Below, piece by piece: positions 1-11,272 of a stretch of DNA of 64,000 nucleotides. Location: positions 1 to 64,000 of the forward strand of contig MU858103.1 of assembly GCA_033297075.1 (NCBI GenBank). The letters run 5' to 3'. Position 1 is the first letter of the stretch; each line of letters begins with the position of its first letter. Both the position numbers and the translations under genes were made by a program. Origin of the DNA: Rhypophila decipiens (Eukaryota > Ascomycota > Sordariomycetes > Sordariales > Naviculisporaceae). The notes under the pieces were generated by a model. The model worked only from the letters and a program-made list of their open reading frames with translations. It did not search any database and was not told where the DNA came from.

Positions 1-931
1 GTTCTCAGTAACATTAGTACATTTTGCGTCTGTCTGATCTCGTGATAGGATCTTAGCGCTGTTAAGAGGCGGGCGACCTATGATAAAGGGAATGGCGGTT
101 GAAGAGGCGCAAAAGTGAAATCTGATGTAGATGACAACGAGAGACTGAAGGTGAAAGGTGCATCCTGTTCGGCCAGGGGAGCAGCCAGTATTTGTGTCCA
201 GACATGCATTATGGCACTAGATGGTTTAATAATCAATGGCTCTGTTAATACACCGTGTTATCCGGCCTCAATATTGTTGGCCTGGGTGTAGCGTTCGAGA
301 GCAAGAGGTGTGAGACATGAAAGATGAAAGAAAGAATTACGCGCCGAACTTGTCCGTTTTGTGTTGGTTGTCAGACAACGGAGCCAAGGATCTCACCGTT
401 CGCGGATCTCGTCGTTGGTGCTGAGTCAGCATGCTCATCCCACACATAAGATGGCGGTCGCTGGCTTATCTATGGGAGAGCGGACGGGATCCCGAGTTTT
501 CCAGTGCCTATGGTCGTATGTGTTATGATTATGTTGGAGATTGGCTCATGTAGACGATGGCCTGCGTGACGACAGATCGAGGCGGGCAAAACGCTGCGTT
601 CTTTGCCCCATCATACTCCAGTTATGTCGCAAGCTTTTTAACTGACAGCAAGATGCTTTTATCACTCTAGCTGGTAACCGAATTTAGGAAAGCACGAGTC
701 ATACCCCCAAAGTAAAAAAATCCAGAAGATTGCTCTTTTCGCTATGCCCCACAAGCGAGCCCCTGAAGTAAACAAACAACACCCGGGCAGACACAACCAC
801 CCAACCGCAAATATTCCAACATCTAAGCATTCATGCACTCAAGCAAAAAGAAAGATCTATAACTAAGTTCCTTCACCTAATTGCGAAAATTTAACTGCGA
901 GGTGGCTAAATAACAACGGCTAGATATATCC
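1..931. other. Gene-free stretch at left edge
   Basis: I see no convincing coding exon on either strand. It lies downstream of the minus-strand CON-13-like gene, so the right-hand part probably holds that gene's 3' UTR. No repeat or RNA gene was recognised. Confidence 0.5.
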
Positions 932-2760
932 CTACGCCGGAGCACAACCCACACCAGCAGCACCTAAACCATGCCCACGCAAACCAAAATATCCAAACCC
1001 AGAGTCTAGGCTAAATTTCCGATTGGTACCATCATCCGGCAGCGGCACTTTATCGTACTGGGCAGCAATCGCAGCAGCTGAGTTGTTGATGGGTATATTT
1101 CTCCATGTGATTTGTCTGATTGGGCCATCTGGGCTTGGACTCGGACTCGGATTTGCGTCTGGATCTGGTTTTCCGTTGCTGGTAGTATAGTTCTGGTATG
1201 TGGGTGTACCAGGACCGTAATCAGGAGGAGGAGGAGGAGGAGGAGGAGGAGGAGGAGGAGGAGGAGGAGGGGGCGGTCGACCACACCGAGGACGTTGATG
1301 CACTAGATATTGTGAGCCTCCTCGTGAACCTCCTCGTTGACCGCCTTGCGGACCGGGAAAACCACCTTGCGGGGACTGAGTCGGGATTGGATTTGGATTT
1401 GGATGGCCGTGTTCCTTTGCATAAGTGGCGTTTGTGAATGCTAGACAGTTTGTTGCGTTTGGGAGGAAGACTATTTTGCTGTTTTACTTTCAATATGTAT
1501 GTCAGCAAATGAGTAGGACATGTGCATTTCTAGTTGTGACAGCCGAGACCCAACTGCAAAAAGTATAGCGGAAAATGACAAGGAGAGAATAACAAGAAAA
1601 AGAAAGCCTACTCCGAAATACCGGGGTACTTGCTCCTAGCATCAATATCACATTTCCCGCCAGGAAGCAGTATATTCCCCAGCCTGGCTTGGATAGCCCG
1701 GACCTGGTGCTCAACCTGGAGCCATTGCGTCTGGTTGGTCGAGTTCATCCCGCCGGGGAGGTTTCGATCTAGAAGCGCAATGTTGAGTTCTTGGGCAAAG
1801 TTTTCTCTTTGACCTGCAGAAATCATCGTTAGTCTTGGGTTCTTTTGTCTTTTATTGAAACTGGGCGGATGAGTGATTCCAATAAAACCGGTAAACCATG
1901 TCCTCGTGTCAGGACCCATCTGCGAATCGATCGAATGGCCCGTTTCGTGTACCCATATGGTAAGAGCCTATTATTCTTGTTCAAATCGGTTGAATCCAAT
2001 GTCACCCTCTCTATGTATATATATCGTCAGTGCCAAGTCCAAATTGTGTTAAATGGGTAAGGTGATTAAGACAACTTACACCTCGTAGGCCCAGCTGTTC
2101 TTACTTGGAACACCTATCAGGCAAGTGTCAAATCAGTTAGCCTGATCCTATCTATTCTGGTGAAAAAAGATAAATGGGTGGTAATGGTAAGGACTGGACA
2201 AACTCAAAGCATGTCGAACATAGTTGCGCATCCTGACCGGCATACGACTAAATACCTCGGCCATGTCGCGCTGGCTGCTGGGTGATTCTCTGTGTCGGCA
2301 GAATATCCATGGCTAACCAGCATGAATACGTTAGCCATCATTTGTGGTTCAAAGGTTACAAGGGTGTGTATGTACTGGAGGAAGAGGCTCACATTCTCGC
2401 AGTCGTTGATAAAGACCGAGAAAACCACCGGGTCGGAGGCGGACAGGTTTGCCTTCTCTGTCTTGTTTTTACAGGATACTGGTATATCTGATATAAACAA
2501 ACGAGTCAGCTTCTCCTGATTGAACTCGGGATATCCGTATAAACACATGTCATGACTCAAAGGTTTTGAGAAATAAATATCTTACACCCTGATTCCCAAG
2601 TCTGGATTTTGAAGTCGGTCATGGGAAGCAACGGCAACAATTTTGCTCCGTTATGGCCTAGCCCCGGGTCCAAGGATGGTTTCATGAGCGTGTAGTTTTG
2701 AGCCTCGACTCTATGGTTCGCAAACAGAAGAAGGACCGCCAAGCATCGGAGCGTCACCAT
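932..2760 (-). CDS. CON-13-like secreted protein with HETGH zinc motif and polyproline tail
   Basis: Seven-exon model read from splice signals: 2760-2586, 2487-2393, 2312-2204, 2113-2082, 1967-1889, 1813-1622, 1440-932, giving 396 residues with all phases closing. The N-terminus (MVTLRCLAVLLLFANHRVEA) is a typical signal peptide. The middle aligns by eye with the second CON-13-like gene at 30122-31798: the F-x-I-x2-W segment, DC before the third exon, PWIFC, DMAEVFSRMPVRMRNYVRHA, then WVHETGHSID (HETGH about residues 144-148) and RENFAQELNIAL. HExxH followed by this context suggests a zincin-like metallopeptidase fold, but catalysis is inference. The last exon encodes a Gly/Gln- and Pro-rich tail with a run of about 17 prolines from a GGA/CCT microsatellite. 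The family assignment to conidiation-specific CON-13 is from recalled similarity. Weakest points are the 32-nt fourth exon and the GTTTTA donor ending exon 5. Confidence 0.7.
1221..1270. repeat. (AGG)n trinucleotide microsatellite inside a coding exon
   Basis: About 16 uninterrupted AGG units on the plus strand. On the coding (minus) strand they specify the polyproline run in the last exon of the CON-13-like gene. Slippage here would change the number of prolines without shifting frame. Confidence 0.95.
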
Positions 2761-3318
2761 GCCTGGAAGTCGACGGACAATATTTCGGGGGCTAGTGGTC
2801 GTCGACCGGGACTCTAGCATTGCGCCGACGATGTAAGGAGGTCAGCCGGGGTATCCAATCTAACGAAAAAGAAACAAGATATTGAAAAGTAGTCTTCATT
2901 AAAGAGAAACAGCCCGGGGTCGAGATCTGGTGTTTACAGCCCCAGTAAGAATTTAGAAGGAAAAAGCAAAATAATTCAGCATCGTAACAGCATGACTGAA
3001 GATTCGAGGTTGGGAAACAGCATGGCAAAGGCAACATATGACTTTGACACATCCATGATGTGTCGATAACACAGGGATATCAACCTAGTGAGTCAAACAA
3101 ACACTCGCTGAGGTTTCATCTGATCGGCTTCACATGTACAGCATCACATATCCGTAGCTGTATCGTGAACAATGGTGAGTAGAGTAAGAAGGGACTGAGC
3201 GAGAAGCCGGCCCATCTTGTCATGCTCCAGACCATATATTTGATGTTAGACGCAGACGCAGACAAATGGCCCTGAAGAATCCTCTAATAATGTATGCCAA
3301 CTTATGTGGTCTTTACAC
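2761..3318. other. Intergenic region between CON-13-like gene and BMS1
   Basis: About 560 bp upstream of the CON-13-like start codon and downstream of the BMS1 stop. It must carry the promoter of the former and the 3' UTR of the latter. I see no further gene in it. Confidence 0.5.
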
Positions 3319-6300
3319 TTACTTCCTCCTCTTACCACCACCACCCCCAGCATCACCACCCTTCCTCTTCTTCCCCTCGCGCTCCCAATACGCTTTATTC
3401 TCCCTCTTCTCTTTATTCTCCATCCGCTCCGCCACCTCGGCCACCTTCTTCCTGTACTCGACCCGCTTCTCCTCCTTCTTGGCCCTCCGCTTCTCCACCA
3501 CCTCCTTGCGGATCGTCGTGAGCTTCTGCATGAGGTCCCGTGCCTTCTTCTCCTCGCCCCGCACCACAACAGCACGCTTCTGCATGTACGTCTCCTTCCG
3601 CTGTGGCTTGGTCTGGATGATCTGCGACTTGAAAGGCAGTTCGGCCGCCAAGGCCCGTGGGACCTTGAGAGGGTTAAACCGCCGTGTCTGTCGTTCAATC
3701 TTGCGGTACTGGCTGTTCTTGAGCTGCGGCGTGTCGATGTTTTCGGCCCGGCGGATCTCGCCCGTCGACCGCATGCTCTGCCACCCGATCAAGTTGGACA
3801 CGACATTGTAGAATCGGTGGGGTTTGATCGGGTACCAGGCGCGGAGGAAGACGATGTCGCTGAGCAAGATCTTGTCCTCAAAGGTGGCACGGAAGTGGCC
3901 GTCGGGTTTGGCGAGAGCTCGCTTGATCTGACCGCGGACTCCAGAGACTGTCTTGATGGCGGCACCTTCAAATTTGGCAATTTCCAGTGCCGAGTTGAAC
4001 ATGTCCTTGATAAAGGCTGTGTTTTTGAAGATTTTGTACGGCGTACCAGTCTACCAAGAGTTGTTAGTGACATTTGCGCAGAATTACAGAGCAGTGGTGC
4101 CTACCAGTTTGAGCTTCTTGACAATCTCTGTGGACTCGTCCACGCTCAAGACTGTACCAGTAGCTGATATCCTGAAACCAGGATTGGCCGACGAAAACGA
4201 CTGGAAGCAGACAAAACCAGTGTTGGGGGCAATCAATGGCCCATAAAAGGTTCCGAAGCAGTGCATATGCTCTGGTGTGTATTTGAGCATGCGGTTTCTG
4301 GTCCGGGAATCCGAAATCGAGTAAACGGGGAGACTCTGAAACCTCCTCCATCCCATGGAGAAGATGAGGGGGTCTCCTGTCTTGACTGTGTTGGAAGCAT
4401 GCCGCGTTAGTGTCCCGAATCACAAAATTTCTAAACATCAATGACTTACGAATCTTCTTGTGCCACCTATGCTTCTTTATCCTGACTTGCACGAACCCAA
4501 ATCGGTCTTCAGTGGCAGAAAGACCGCCAATGATGACGGGCAAACGGGGCTGGAACTTGGTCACGAATTCGGCTGGGACACCCTCGATCACAATCTTGGC
4601 GTACTTGCCGGCCTTGAAACCCTCGACTGCCTGCCGTTGGCTCTCGTCGAGGTTCTCAAACTCCGACTTGTTGATGTCCAACTGCTTCTGGAGCATCGCC
4701 TTTTGCGCGTCATACCAGTCATCCTCGCCAAACTCCTCATCACCGCCCTCACGCCTAGCAATGGCTTTGTCATTGTTGAACCCTTCTCTGTCCTCCTCCT
4801 CAAAACGAAGTTTCAGCTCCTCTTTGCGCCGAGCGTTCTTCTCGCGCTCTGCTTCCAGACTCTTTTCTGGGTTCTCTTCCTCTTTCTCGTCCTCTTCCTC
4901 ATCGCCATCAGCGCTCCCGTCGCCTCCGTGTGTTTCGCCTGTCTCAAGATCCTCAAAGGCTCCGTCACCTTCATCATCCTCATCGTCCTCGTCTCCGAAT
5001 CCTGAGCCTTCATCATCATCGTCTCCTTCGCCGCCATCGTTCTCGTCCAAGAGATTTGCCGTGGCAAATCGTTTCCTCAGCATCTCGAGGCTGTCTTCGG
5101 CAGACCATTTGGCGGCAAGATCTTTGTAATCGAAGCGAGGGATATAACGATCCTCGCCAGTTTCGACATCGGCATCTTTCCCACTTCTGTGGAAAAAGGT
5201 GTCGTCGTCTTCCTCGATATTTTCTTCCATCTCCTCGTCCAGGTCCTCCTCACCTCTCCACTTCTTGAGGGCGTCCTGTGGCGTCATCTTCTCGTCGTAC
5301 ATGTACCTGGCAAGATCTGTCGCACGATATGGACGGCGCTTCCCGTGGAGCTGCCTTGCCCGCTCCATCATGTTCTCTTTCCACTTAGTCTCACCATCGT
5401 CCTCATCCGAGTCCTCGCCATCCCAATCCTCGTCAGCTCCCTCATCCCCCGATATGGACCCAAGGTCAGAATCGCTGTCAGCAAAAGCAATATCCTCTTC
5501 GGCGTCCTTGTCGTCTTGGTTCTTGAACATCCTGCCCAGCTTCTGCTCATTGAACTCATACTCCACATCGGACCCCTCCTGCTCCTCATCATCGTCCTCG
5601 CCACTGACGAAACCCTCGTCTTCCGGAAAGTCTTCGTCGCCTTCTTCCCGTGCAGCGAGTCTCGCTCGCCTTTGGCTTTTTCTTCCACTATCTGCCCCTT
5701 CCGGTACCCGGGTAATCTCTTGGCCGGTCGAGAATAGCTTGACACCCTGTTCGGTTTGACCCAGCAGACGCCGCTCGCTTTGGAGGTCGATAATAAGCTG
5801 CTCGCCCTCGCCTCTTTCAACATCCTGGGCATCCTTGTCAAAAGTGAATCCTTTTTCTCTGGTGATGACAATGTGATCACCGGTAATTTTCAGACCACTT
5901 CTGTCAGCCATTGGCGCGTAGAGTTTCTTGTCCTTCTCGTCGAGTCGCCTCCTGCCAGTCTTTCCGGTGGCCTTGTTGAGGGCCTGCTCCATTGCCGGCG
6001 TCGGGCAAGGATCCGGCAGAAGCTCCATACTGGATATCGTATAGTCGCCGAGACCGGCAATGTGAACCCTCTGACCCTGCGCAGCAAAGTTGGTGCCCCG
6101 TAGGTACCCAGACAACTCGACCGTTCGATCGCATTTCTCGTCTTCTTCAATCTTGGTCGGGTGTGTGATATCGCGATAGTTGTCGATAATAGAATAGGGA
6201 TGGGTGTTCCTCCACACGAGCGGTCTGGGGTTCTTCATGACCGAGAGGAAGCGGGAGAGATTGTGGATTTCACGATCGGGGTATCGTCCGTTCATGACGC

Positions 6301-7024
6301 CTGAAAGGTAGAACAAGTGGGCACCATTGTAAAGTTCGCTCCATAATCTGTGTTTTAACCTCTTCTTGGCGTCTTTGAGCGCTTGTGGTTTCCGGAAGAG
6401 GTCGAGATGGGTGAGCACACCAAAGACGTTGCCCGGCATACCAGTGGCAGCCAGGACGTTGAGAAACTCCATTGTCTCCATCTCGAAGCCAAAGTTACCA
6501 TCAATCATCAGTAATACGATATCGGCTACCTTCGCTATGTCGACCATAGCCTCGAGCTCGTTGGGGCATTCGACAAAGGTCAGACGCTGCTTTTTGGACG
6601 TGACGATAGTAATTGGCCCGACGGGATCGGATATCGTTTCTTTGGCATATCGACGGATAAGCGACTTGAGCAAGGTGGTCTTGCCCACACCAGGAGGTCC
6701 GACGATGGTGACCAGCCTCGGGGGCGGCTCATCTGGGAGACGATCGACGAGAGGGACATGGAGGCGCTTTTCTTTGATATCGTGGGATCTGGCCGCTTGT
6801 CTGGCGAGCTTTCCTGGGTTAGAAAAGGCAAAGGCCTTTGGGTTTTGGCCTGTGTGGTGAGCGATGTCAGTTAACTGCCGATGCGCAAAGGCGACGCAAA
6901 GTCCAACACGGGCGACAGTGGCAACCAAGAACAAGAAGAAATGCTAACCTGGAGCATTGGGTTGTTTCTTTTTCTCTTTGGACTTTTTCGAAGCCCTATG
7001 GGGCTTGTTTTGTTGTACGTCCAT
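3319..7024 (-). CDS. bms1: BMS1, ribosome-biogenesis GTPase (SSU processome)
   Basis: Exons 7024-6949, 6849-4450, 4385-4105 and 4050-3319 join in phase to 1162 residues, close to the usual BMS1 length. The start MDVQQNKPHRASKKSKEKKK matches the basic BMS1 N-terminus, and exon 2 continues with QNPKAFAFSNPGKLARQAARSHDIKEK. The P-loop GPPGVGKTT is at about residues 76-84, with the VECPNE, LLMIDGNFGFE and GVLTHLDL elements of the GTPase domain following. A long acidic region (runs of D/E) lies mid-protein, then the C-terminal domain with KILKTGDPLIFSMGWRRFQS and an extremely basic tail. In yeast Bms1 acts with Rcl1 in nucleolar 18S rRNA maturation. The junction reading KILKTGDP, conserved in the family, confirms the second intron. 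Single-copy essential gene, no oddities seen. Confidence 0.97.
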
Positions 7025-8044
7025 TTTAATACCCTTTTGTGTGCTGCTTCTACGCCAAAATCTGGCCTGAGAAGTCGTCGCAAAGTGCTTCCATTTCTCT
7101 GGCGTTCAGTTCGCGACCGATCAAAACCTTTGGGTGCTCCATCCCATGAAATTTTCAGTGGGTCCTGTTGCATTATCTTATCACCTTATCGATAGCAACG
7201 GGAGGTGGGACGGTTACGGATAGTGGGGCATTCGGGTGAGATCCTTTGGCGGGGTTCGTGAGTGAGATCTTGCATGTGAAGTCCCTGGCTCCGGCGTGAA
7301 AAGTTGGTTACCCAAGTCTCTTCACTTGAGGATTTACGATTGCTTCATCTTCCCAGAAACCACTTCTTGACATTGCTATACACTACCAGTAACACTCCAT
7401 GTTGCAAACCCAGCTCTTGTGAGACTGAGGCCTCCTCGGATCCCCACCTCCATAGCCAAGAGCACATGTGCCGTGACAAGCTAGATTGAAGCTGAGATGC
7501 GATCCACCGTTAGTGCTGGCGTGATCAAGCATGCATTCGCTTGAAGAGATACGTAATATGAGCCGGCGAAAGGCCTTGGTCAAACACGACCGAGAGAGGG
7601 CATCCCGCGACCCTCCCTCGATTTGAGTGGACAATGGACAATGGGACCTTCCCAGAGGGAGCCGTGAGGGAGTGAGACTTGCCCGGGCTACCGCGAGTAA
7701 CCGTAGGCCGCTGCACCGCAAACTGGGACACACCCTGCCGCTCAAATGTGCAAGAGACACGAGTTCCATGTTTTATCTTTGAGTTGGGCGGTTTTGGCGG
7801 CATGACGTATTCCCCTCTCGCGTCACGTTGGACTGTTTCTTATCCGCTGCGTAGACTAGACCCAAACGCCATGCTCGGCCCTTCTGGCAAGGCCTTGGGA
7901 AAGGTTATAAGTCGAGTCCCGGCCCAGGTTCGTCCCAAAACAACACAACCAAGACAGTCCACATTCATCAATCATCAGCCATTGCACAGCTCTTCTTCTT
8001 CGACTCCTGAAAACAAAACTAAACAAAACACACCAACCGCAAAC
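7025..8044. promoter_or_regulatory. Divergent promoter region between BMS1 and the I9 inhibitor gene
   Basis: About 1.02 kb between two divergently transcribed genes. It must contain both promoters and 5' UTRs. The last 80 bp before the inhibitor start are A/C-rich, as is common for highly expressed fungal leaders. No specific binding site is claimed. Confidence 0.5.
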
Positions 8045-8455
8045 ATGCCTTCCTACATTGTAAGTCTGGTTCCTGCTGAAGGCTCGGTCGGATGAGACTA
8101 ACAAGTCGTGCAATAGGTCACCCTCAAGGAGGACGCTACCGATGAGCAGATCGCTGCGTAAGGACCCTTGCAATTACCAGACTTTCTCGTCACAGCTTCA
8201 TCGCATGCATGCGCATACTGACCCAGAACCACAGGGCCAAGAAGCAGGCCCAGGAGCAGGGCGGCAAGATTGGCCACGAGTATGGCATCATCAAGGGTTT
8301 CCAGTACGGCTGCTTCCTGACTCGACTGTTTGAAGCCGAATCTGAACTGACAACTCTTCAACAGGGTCATCTTCCCCGAAGGATCCGTTCACAGCCTGGA
8401 CAGCAACGAGCACGTCAAGGCAGTCGAGGCCGATGGCGAGGTCAAGATTCAATAA
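8045..8455 (+). CDS. Proteinase B inhibitor-like protein (inhibitor I9 family)
   Basis: Four small exons, 8045-8059, 8117-8157, 8235-8303 and 8365-8455, encode 71 residues: MPSYIVTLKEDATDEQIAAA, a lysine/glutamine-rich helix, then GGKIGHEYGIIKGF and VIFPEGSVHSLDSNEHV. This is the propeptide-inhibitor I9 fold. In yeast, Pbi2 (about 75 residues) inhibits vacuolar proteinase B and forms LMA1 with thioredoxin in vacuole inheritance. No signal peptide is present, so it is probably cytosolic. All introns carry GT..AG ends and the phases agree. The family call is secure; the exact Pbi2 role in this fungus is inference. Confidence 0.92.
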
Positions 8456-8969
8456 GTTACTCGACTGACCGGGCGGATGCGGGGCATTGATTGAAGGCGG
8501 GGTTTCTCGGGTCTGCCATTGTGGTGTACCGCTGTAGCACAGCATGAGGTCTTATGATAACGTAGCCATGACAGCCGATGGAGGCGTCCTGAATCGATAA
8601 TGAACCAAAACAACTCTCAGGTTCAAAATGACAACGCTGATGCAGTAAATAAACACAATGGTCAAACCATGTTTTGAAACGATCTGTTGATTGTCCTGGC
8701 TGGGGTCCTGGGGTGACGGTTAATCAGCCCTATTACGTAGCTGATGGATGGCGCTGTGCTGATCCCTACCTACCCCGGACCCAGGACCCAAAGGACGGGA
8801 GCCAAGCCTGTCTGCTCCTGAAACAGCAGCAGTAAACGGCTAAAACGCATCATGTGCAGCGCACCAAACCGTCAACGCACGCCGATTTGGTTCTCGGCCT
8901 GACCTGACCAATACTCTCTTCTTTCCCATTCAATTCGAACTTCTTTTCTGCATCGTACAACATGCCACC

Positions 8970-10413
8970 ATGAATTGCATCTTGAGGCCGACAAGGCTTT
9001 ACCAGCCTCCAAATGCGGCCCTGTTCGCTCTATCTCGACGCAGCAACAATGCGCCGTCCAGACCATATTCGTCACGCCATGCCCCGAAAGAGCCTTCCAC
9101 ATCGCATCCGCCTCGTGATGCGGAACACGGCCGTCGACATGCTAGGCGCTCCGAGGCCGAGGACCAGGTTCCGATGCTGGCCAAGCAGCCTCTACATTCC
9201 CTGAGCTTGGCCGATCTTGTCAAGTAATTCTTCTCAAGTAAATATTGGTCCAGATGCAGTGACTAACTCAGCTTCAAGGCATGGCCGCCCACCGCTCTCG
9301 GCCGAGGCGCTTCTGTCGTCGGCGCGCTTCACCCTCTCTCTCCTTCCGATCCGCCTAGCCCACCGTATCCAGGCCTTGCGCAACCTCCCTTACATTGTCG
9401 TCTCCAATAAAAACATCAGCAAGATCTACAACAACTACCAGCACTCCCTCTCCACCTTGCTCCCCTGGCAAGGCCGAACCATTAGCAACCTCGAAGACGA
9501 GATCCGCTTCACCGAGGTCCTCGCTGAGCTCGTTCAGACTCACACCGACACGATCCCTATCCTTGCCCGGGGCTTTCTGGAATGTCGCAAGTACATCTCG
9601 GCCACCGAGGTGACGCGATTTCTCGACGAGCACCTGCGCGCTCGCATCGGTACCCGACTGGTGGCCGAACAGCACATCGCCCTCCACTTCAGTAGCCAAC
9701 CGCATTTCGACCCGGGTGCTAGTCCCACCCCGTGTCCCGAGCATCCGAGCTACATTGGGGTGATAGACACGGCTCTGCGGCCCGCTTCAGTCGTCGACTC
9801 GTGCGGCGGATTCGTGGCTGACATCTGCGAGCTTAATTACGGCGTGCGTCCAGAGTGGGTCATCGACGGTGAGGCGGACACTACTTTTGCCTTTGTGCCC
9901 ATGCACCTCGAGTACATTGTTACGGAGCTGCTCAAGAACGCCTTTCGCGCAACGGTGGAGAATCACATGAACCGCGAGCCGATAGTCATCACCATTGCGG
10001 CCGAGCCGCCAGACATGAGGCCACATGCATCGCATATCGGGCTGAGTCTGCCGACCGAGACCCGGGGAGCTTTCGGCGGCGACGCGATAGCACCTCTGGA
10101 CGATAACGCTCCTGGGGTGACTATCCGGATTCGTGATCGCGGCGGGGGGATCAGTCCCGAGGTGTTGCCACATATCTGGGGATATTCGTTTACTACCTTT
10201 AGTGAGGCCGACGAGGTCCTTGGCGGTGATGATGCGCTGAGCGTGATATCCAATGCTAGCAATGGGAATTCTAGCATTGCTGGTCTAGGCTACGGGTTAC
10301 CTTTGAGTCGAGCGTACGCTGAGTATTTTGGAGGTGGCATCGGGGTGCAGAGCTTACACGGATGGGGCACGGATGTTTATCTCAAGTTGAAGGGTGTGGG
10401 AAAGATAGAGTAG
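8970..10413 (+). CDS. Mitochondrial 2-oxoacid dehydrogenase kinase (PDK/BCKDK family)
   Basis: Exons 8970-9223 and 9279-10413 give 462 residues. The first ~60 residues are Arg/Ser-rich with almost no acidic residues, as in a mitochondrial presequence. The BCDK N-terminal helical domain follows (ARFTLSLLPIRLAHRIQALRNLPYIVVSNKNISKIYNNY). The GHKL ATP-binding domain shows the N box ELLKNAF (about residues 300-306), the G1 box IRDRGGGI (about 369-376) and the G2 box GLGYGLPLSRAYAEYFGGGI. These kinases phosphorylate and inactivate the pyruvate or branched-chain 2-oxoacid dehydrogenase E1 subunit in the matrix. Which complex is the substrate cannot be told by eye. The C-terminus after the DVYLKLKG strand is short. 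Confidence 0.93.
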
Positions 10414-11272
10414 GTTGGCTTTTCTCTTATTTTTTGGCCTAACTCTAAAGCGTTGTTTTTTGACTGACTTAATAATCCACAGGCAAGAAACAGCACCAAA
10501 GCCATGACAGGCTTGATTACAGGAATGGTAGAAATTCCAAGCATCCATGTAAATGTTTACGTACAACGGACAACAAACAGGGAGGATACTATTAGCTAGC
10601 TACCTAGGTAGCGTTATTAAACAGCGAACCTTTCATACAAATGCTATTAACCACTTATTATTTGACTTTCATTGTGACAAAAAATTCTTTCAGCTCCGAA
10701 TGCTTCATCGAAGCGCCAGAGAGACAGCTCTTCCAAAGTTGCGTAGGAATGGAATGCGTAGGAATAGCACCAACCATTACCAAGCGCAGGCCGCCCAAAC
10801 AACAACCACTTCACTCCCAAGCGTACATCTAAGCCGACCACAGTATGTAGTGTACTCCTTCATGCTTGCCCAATACACGACCCAGGTAGTCCAACCGTCG
10901 TCGGCGCAGAGCTGCCCCAGCCGGAATGGGGGACTGTCCGCAAAGGGTTGATTACTCGTGGGCATGGTACCTTGGATGATTATAGGTGTCCGTACAATCG
11001 CTCCTGTGAGCGCCAACCAACACGATGGCTCTGTTCCAGTTGCTCCTTCGGCCAGGCCATGATGTCGAGCCTGTGACAACCTGCCCGGGGATAACATGAT
11101 TGTCGACACAGTCGCTGCCCATTCTGTGAGCAGGTTCCAAGAACAGGCCTGACCCCCAGGCCAGACAATCGGACGCCCAACTTGGTATGTCCACGAATCC
11201 GGTATAGCCGCCACCATCAGGAAATGCCCTCCCAAAGCTCAAAATTACAACTCTCCAGTCCAAAACCCACCC
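10414..11272. other. Convergent intergenic region
   Basis: The kinase (+) and SEH1 (-) genes converge here. I see 3' UTR-type sequence and no coding exon with fungal codon bias. Confidence 0.5.

Noticed and set aside
2556..2587. Shorter first intron for the left CON-13-like gene
   Set aside because: It would be only 32 bp, below normal fungal intron size. The GTAAGA..CAG intron 2488-2585 preserves the phase and matches the intron position of the second CON-13-like gene.
4410..5759. Long plus-strand frames rich in Ser opposite the BMS1 acidic region
   Set aside because: They are the antisense of GAG/GAC-rich acidic codons in BMS1; the sense protein is clearly conserved.
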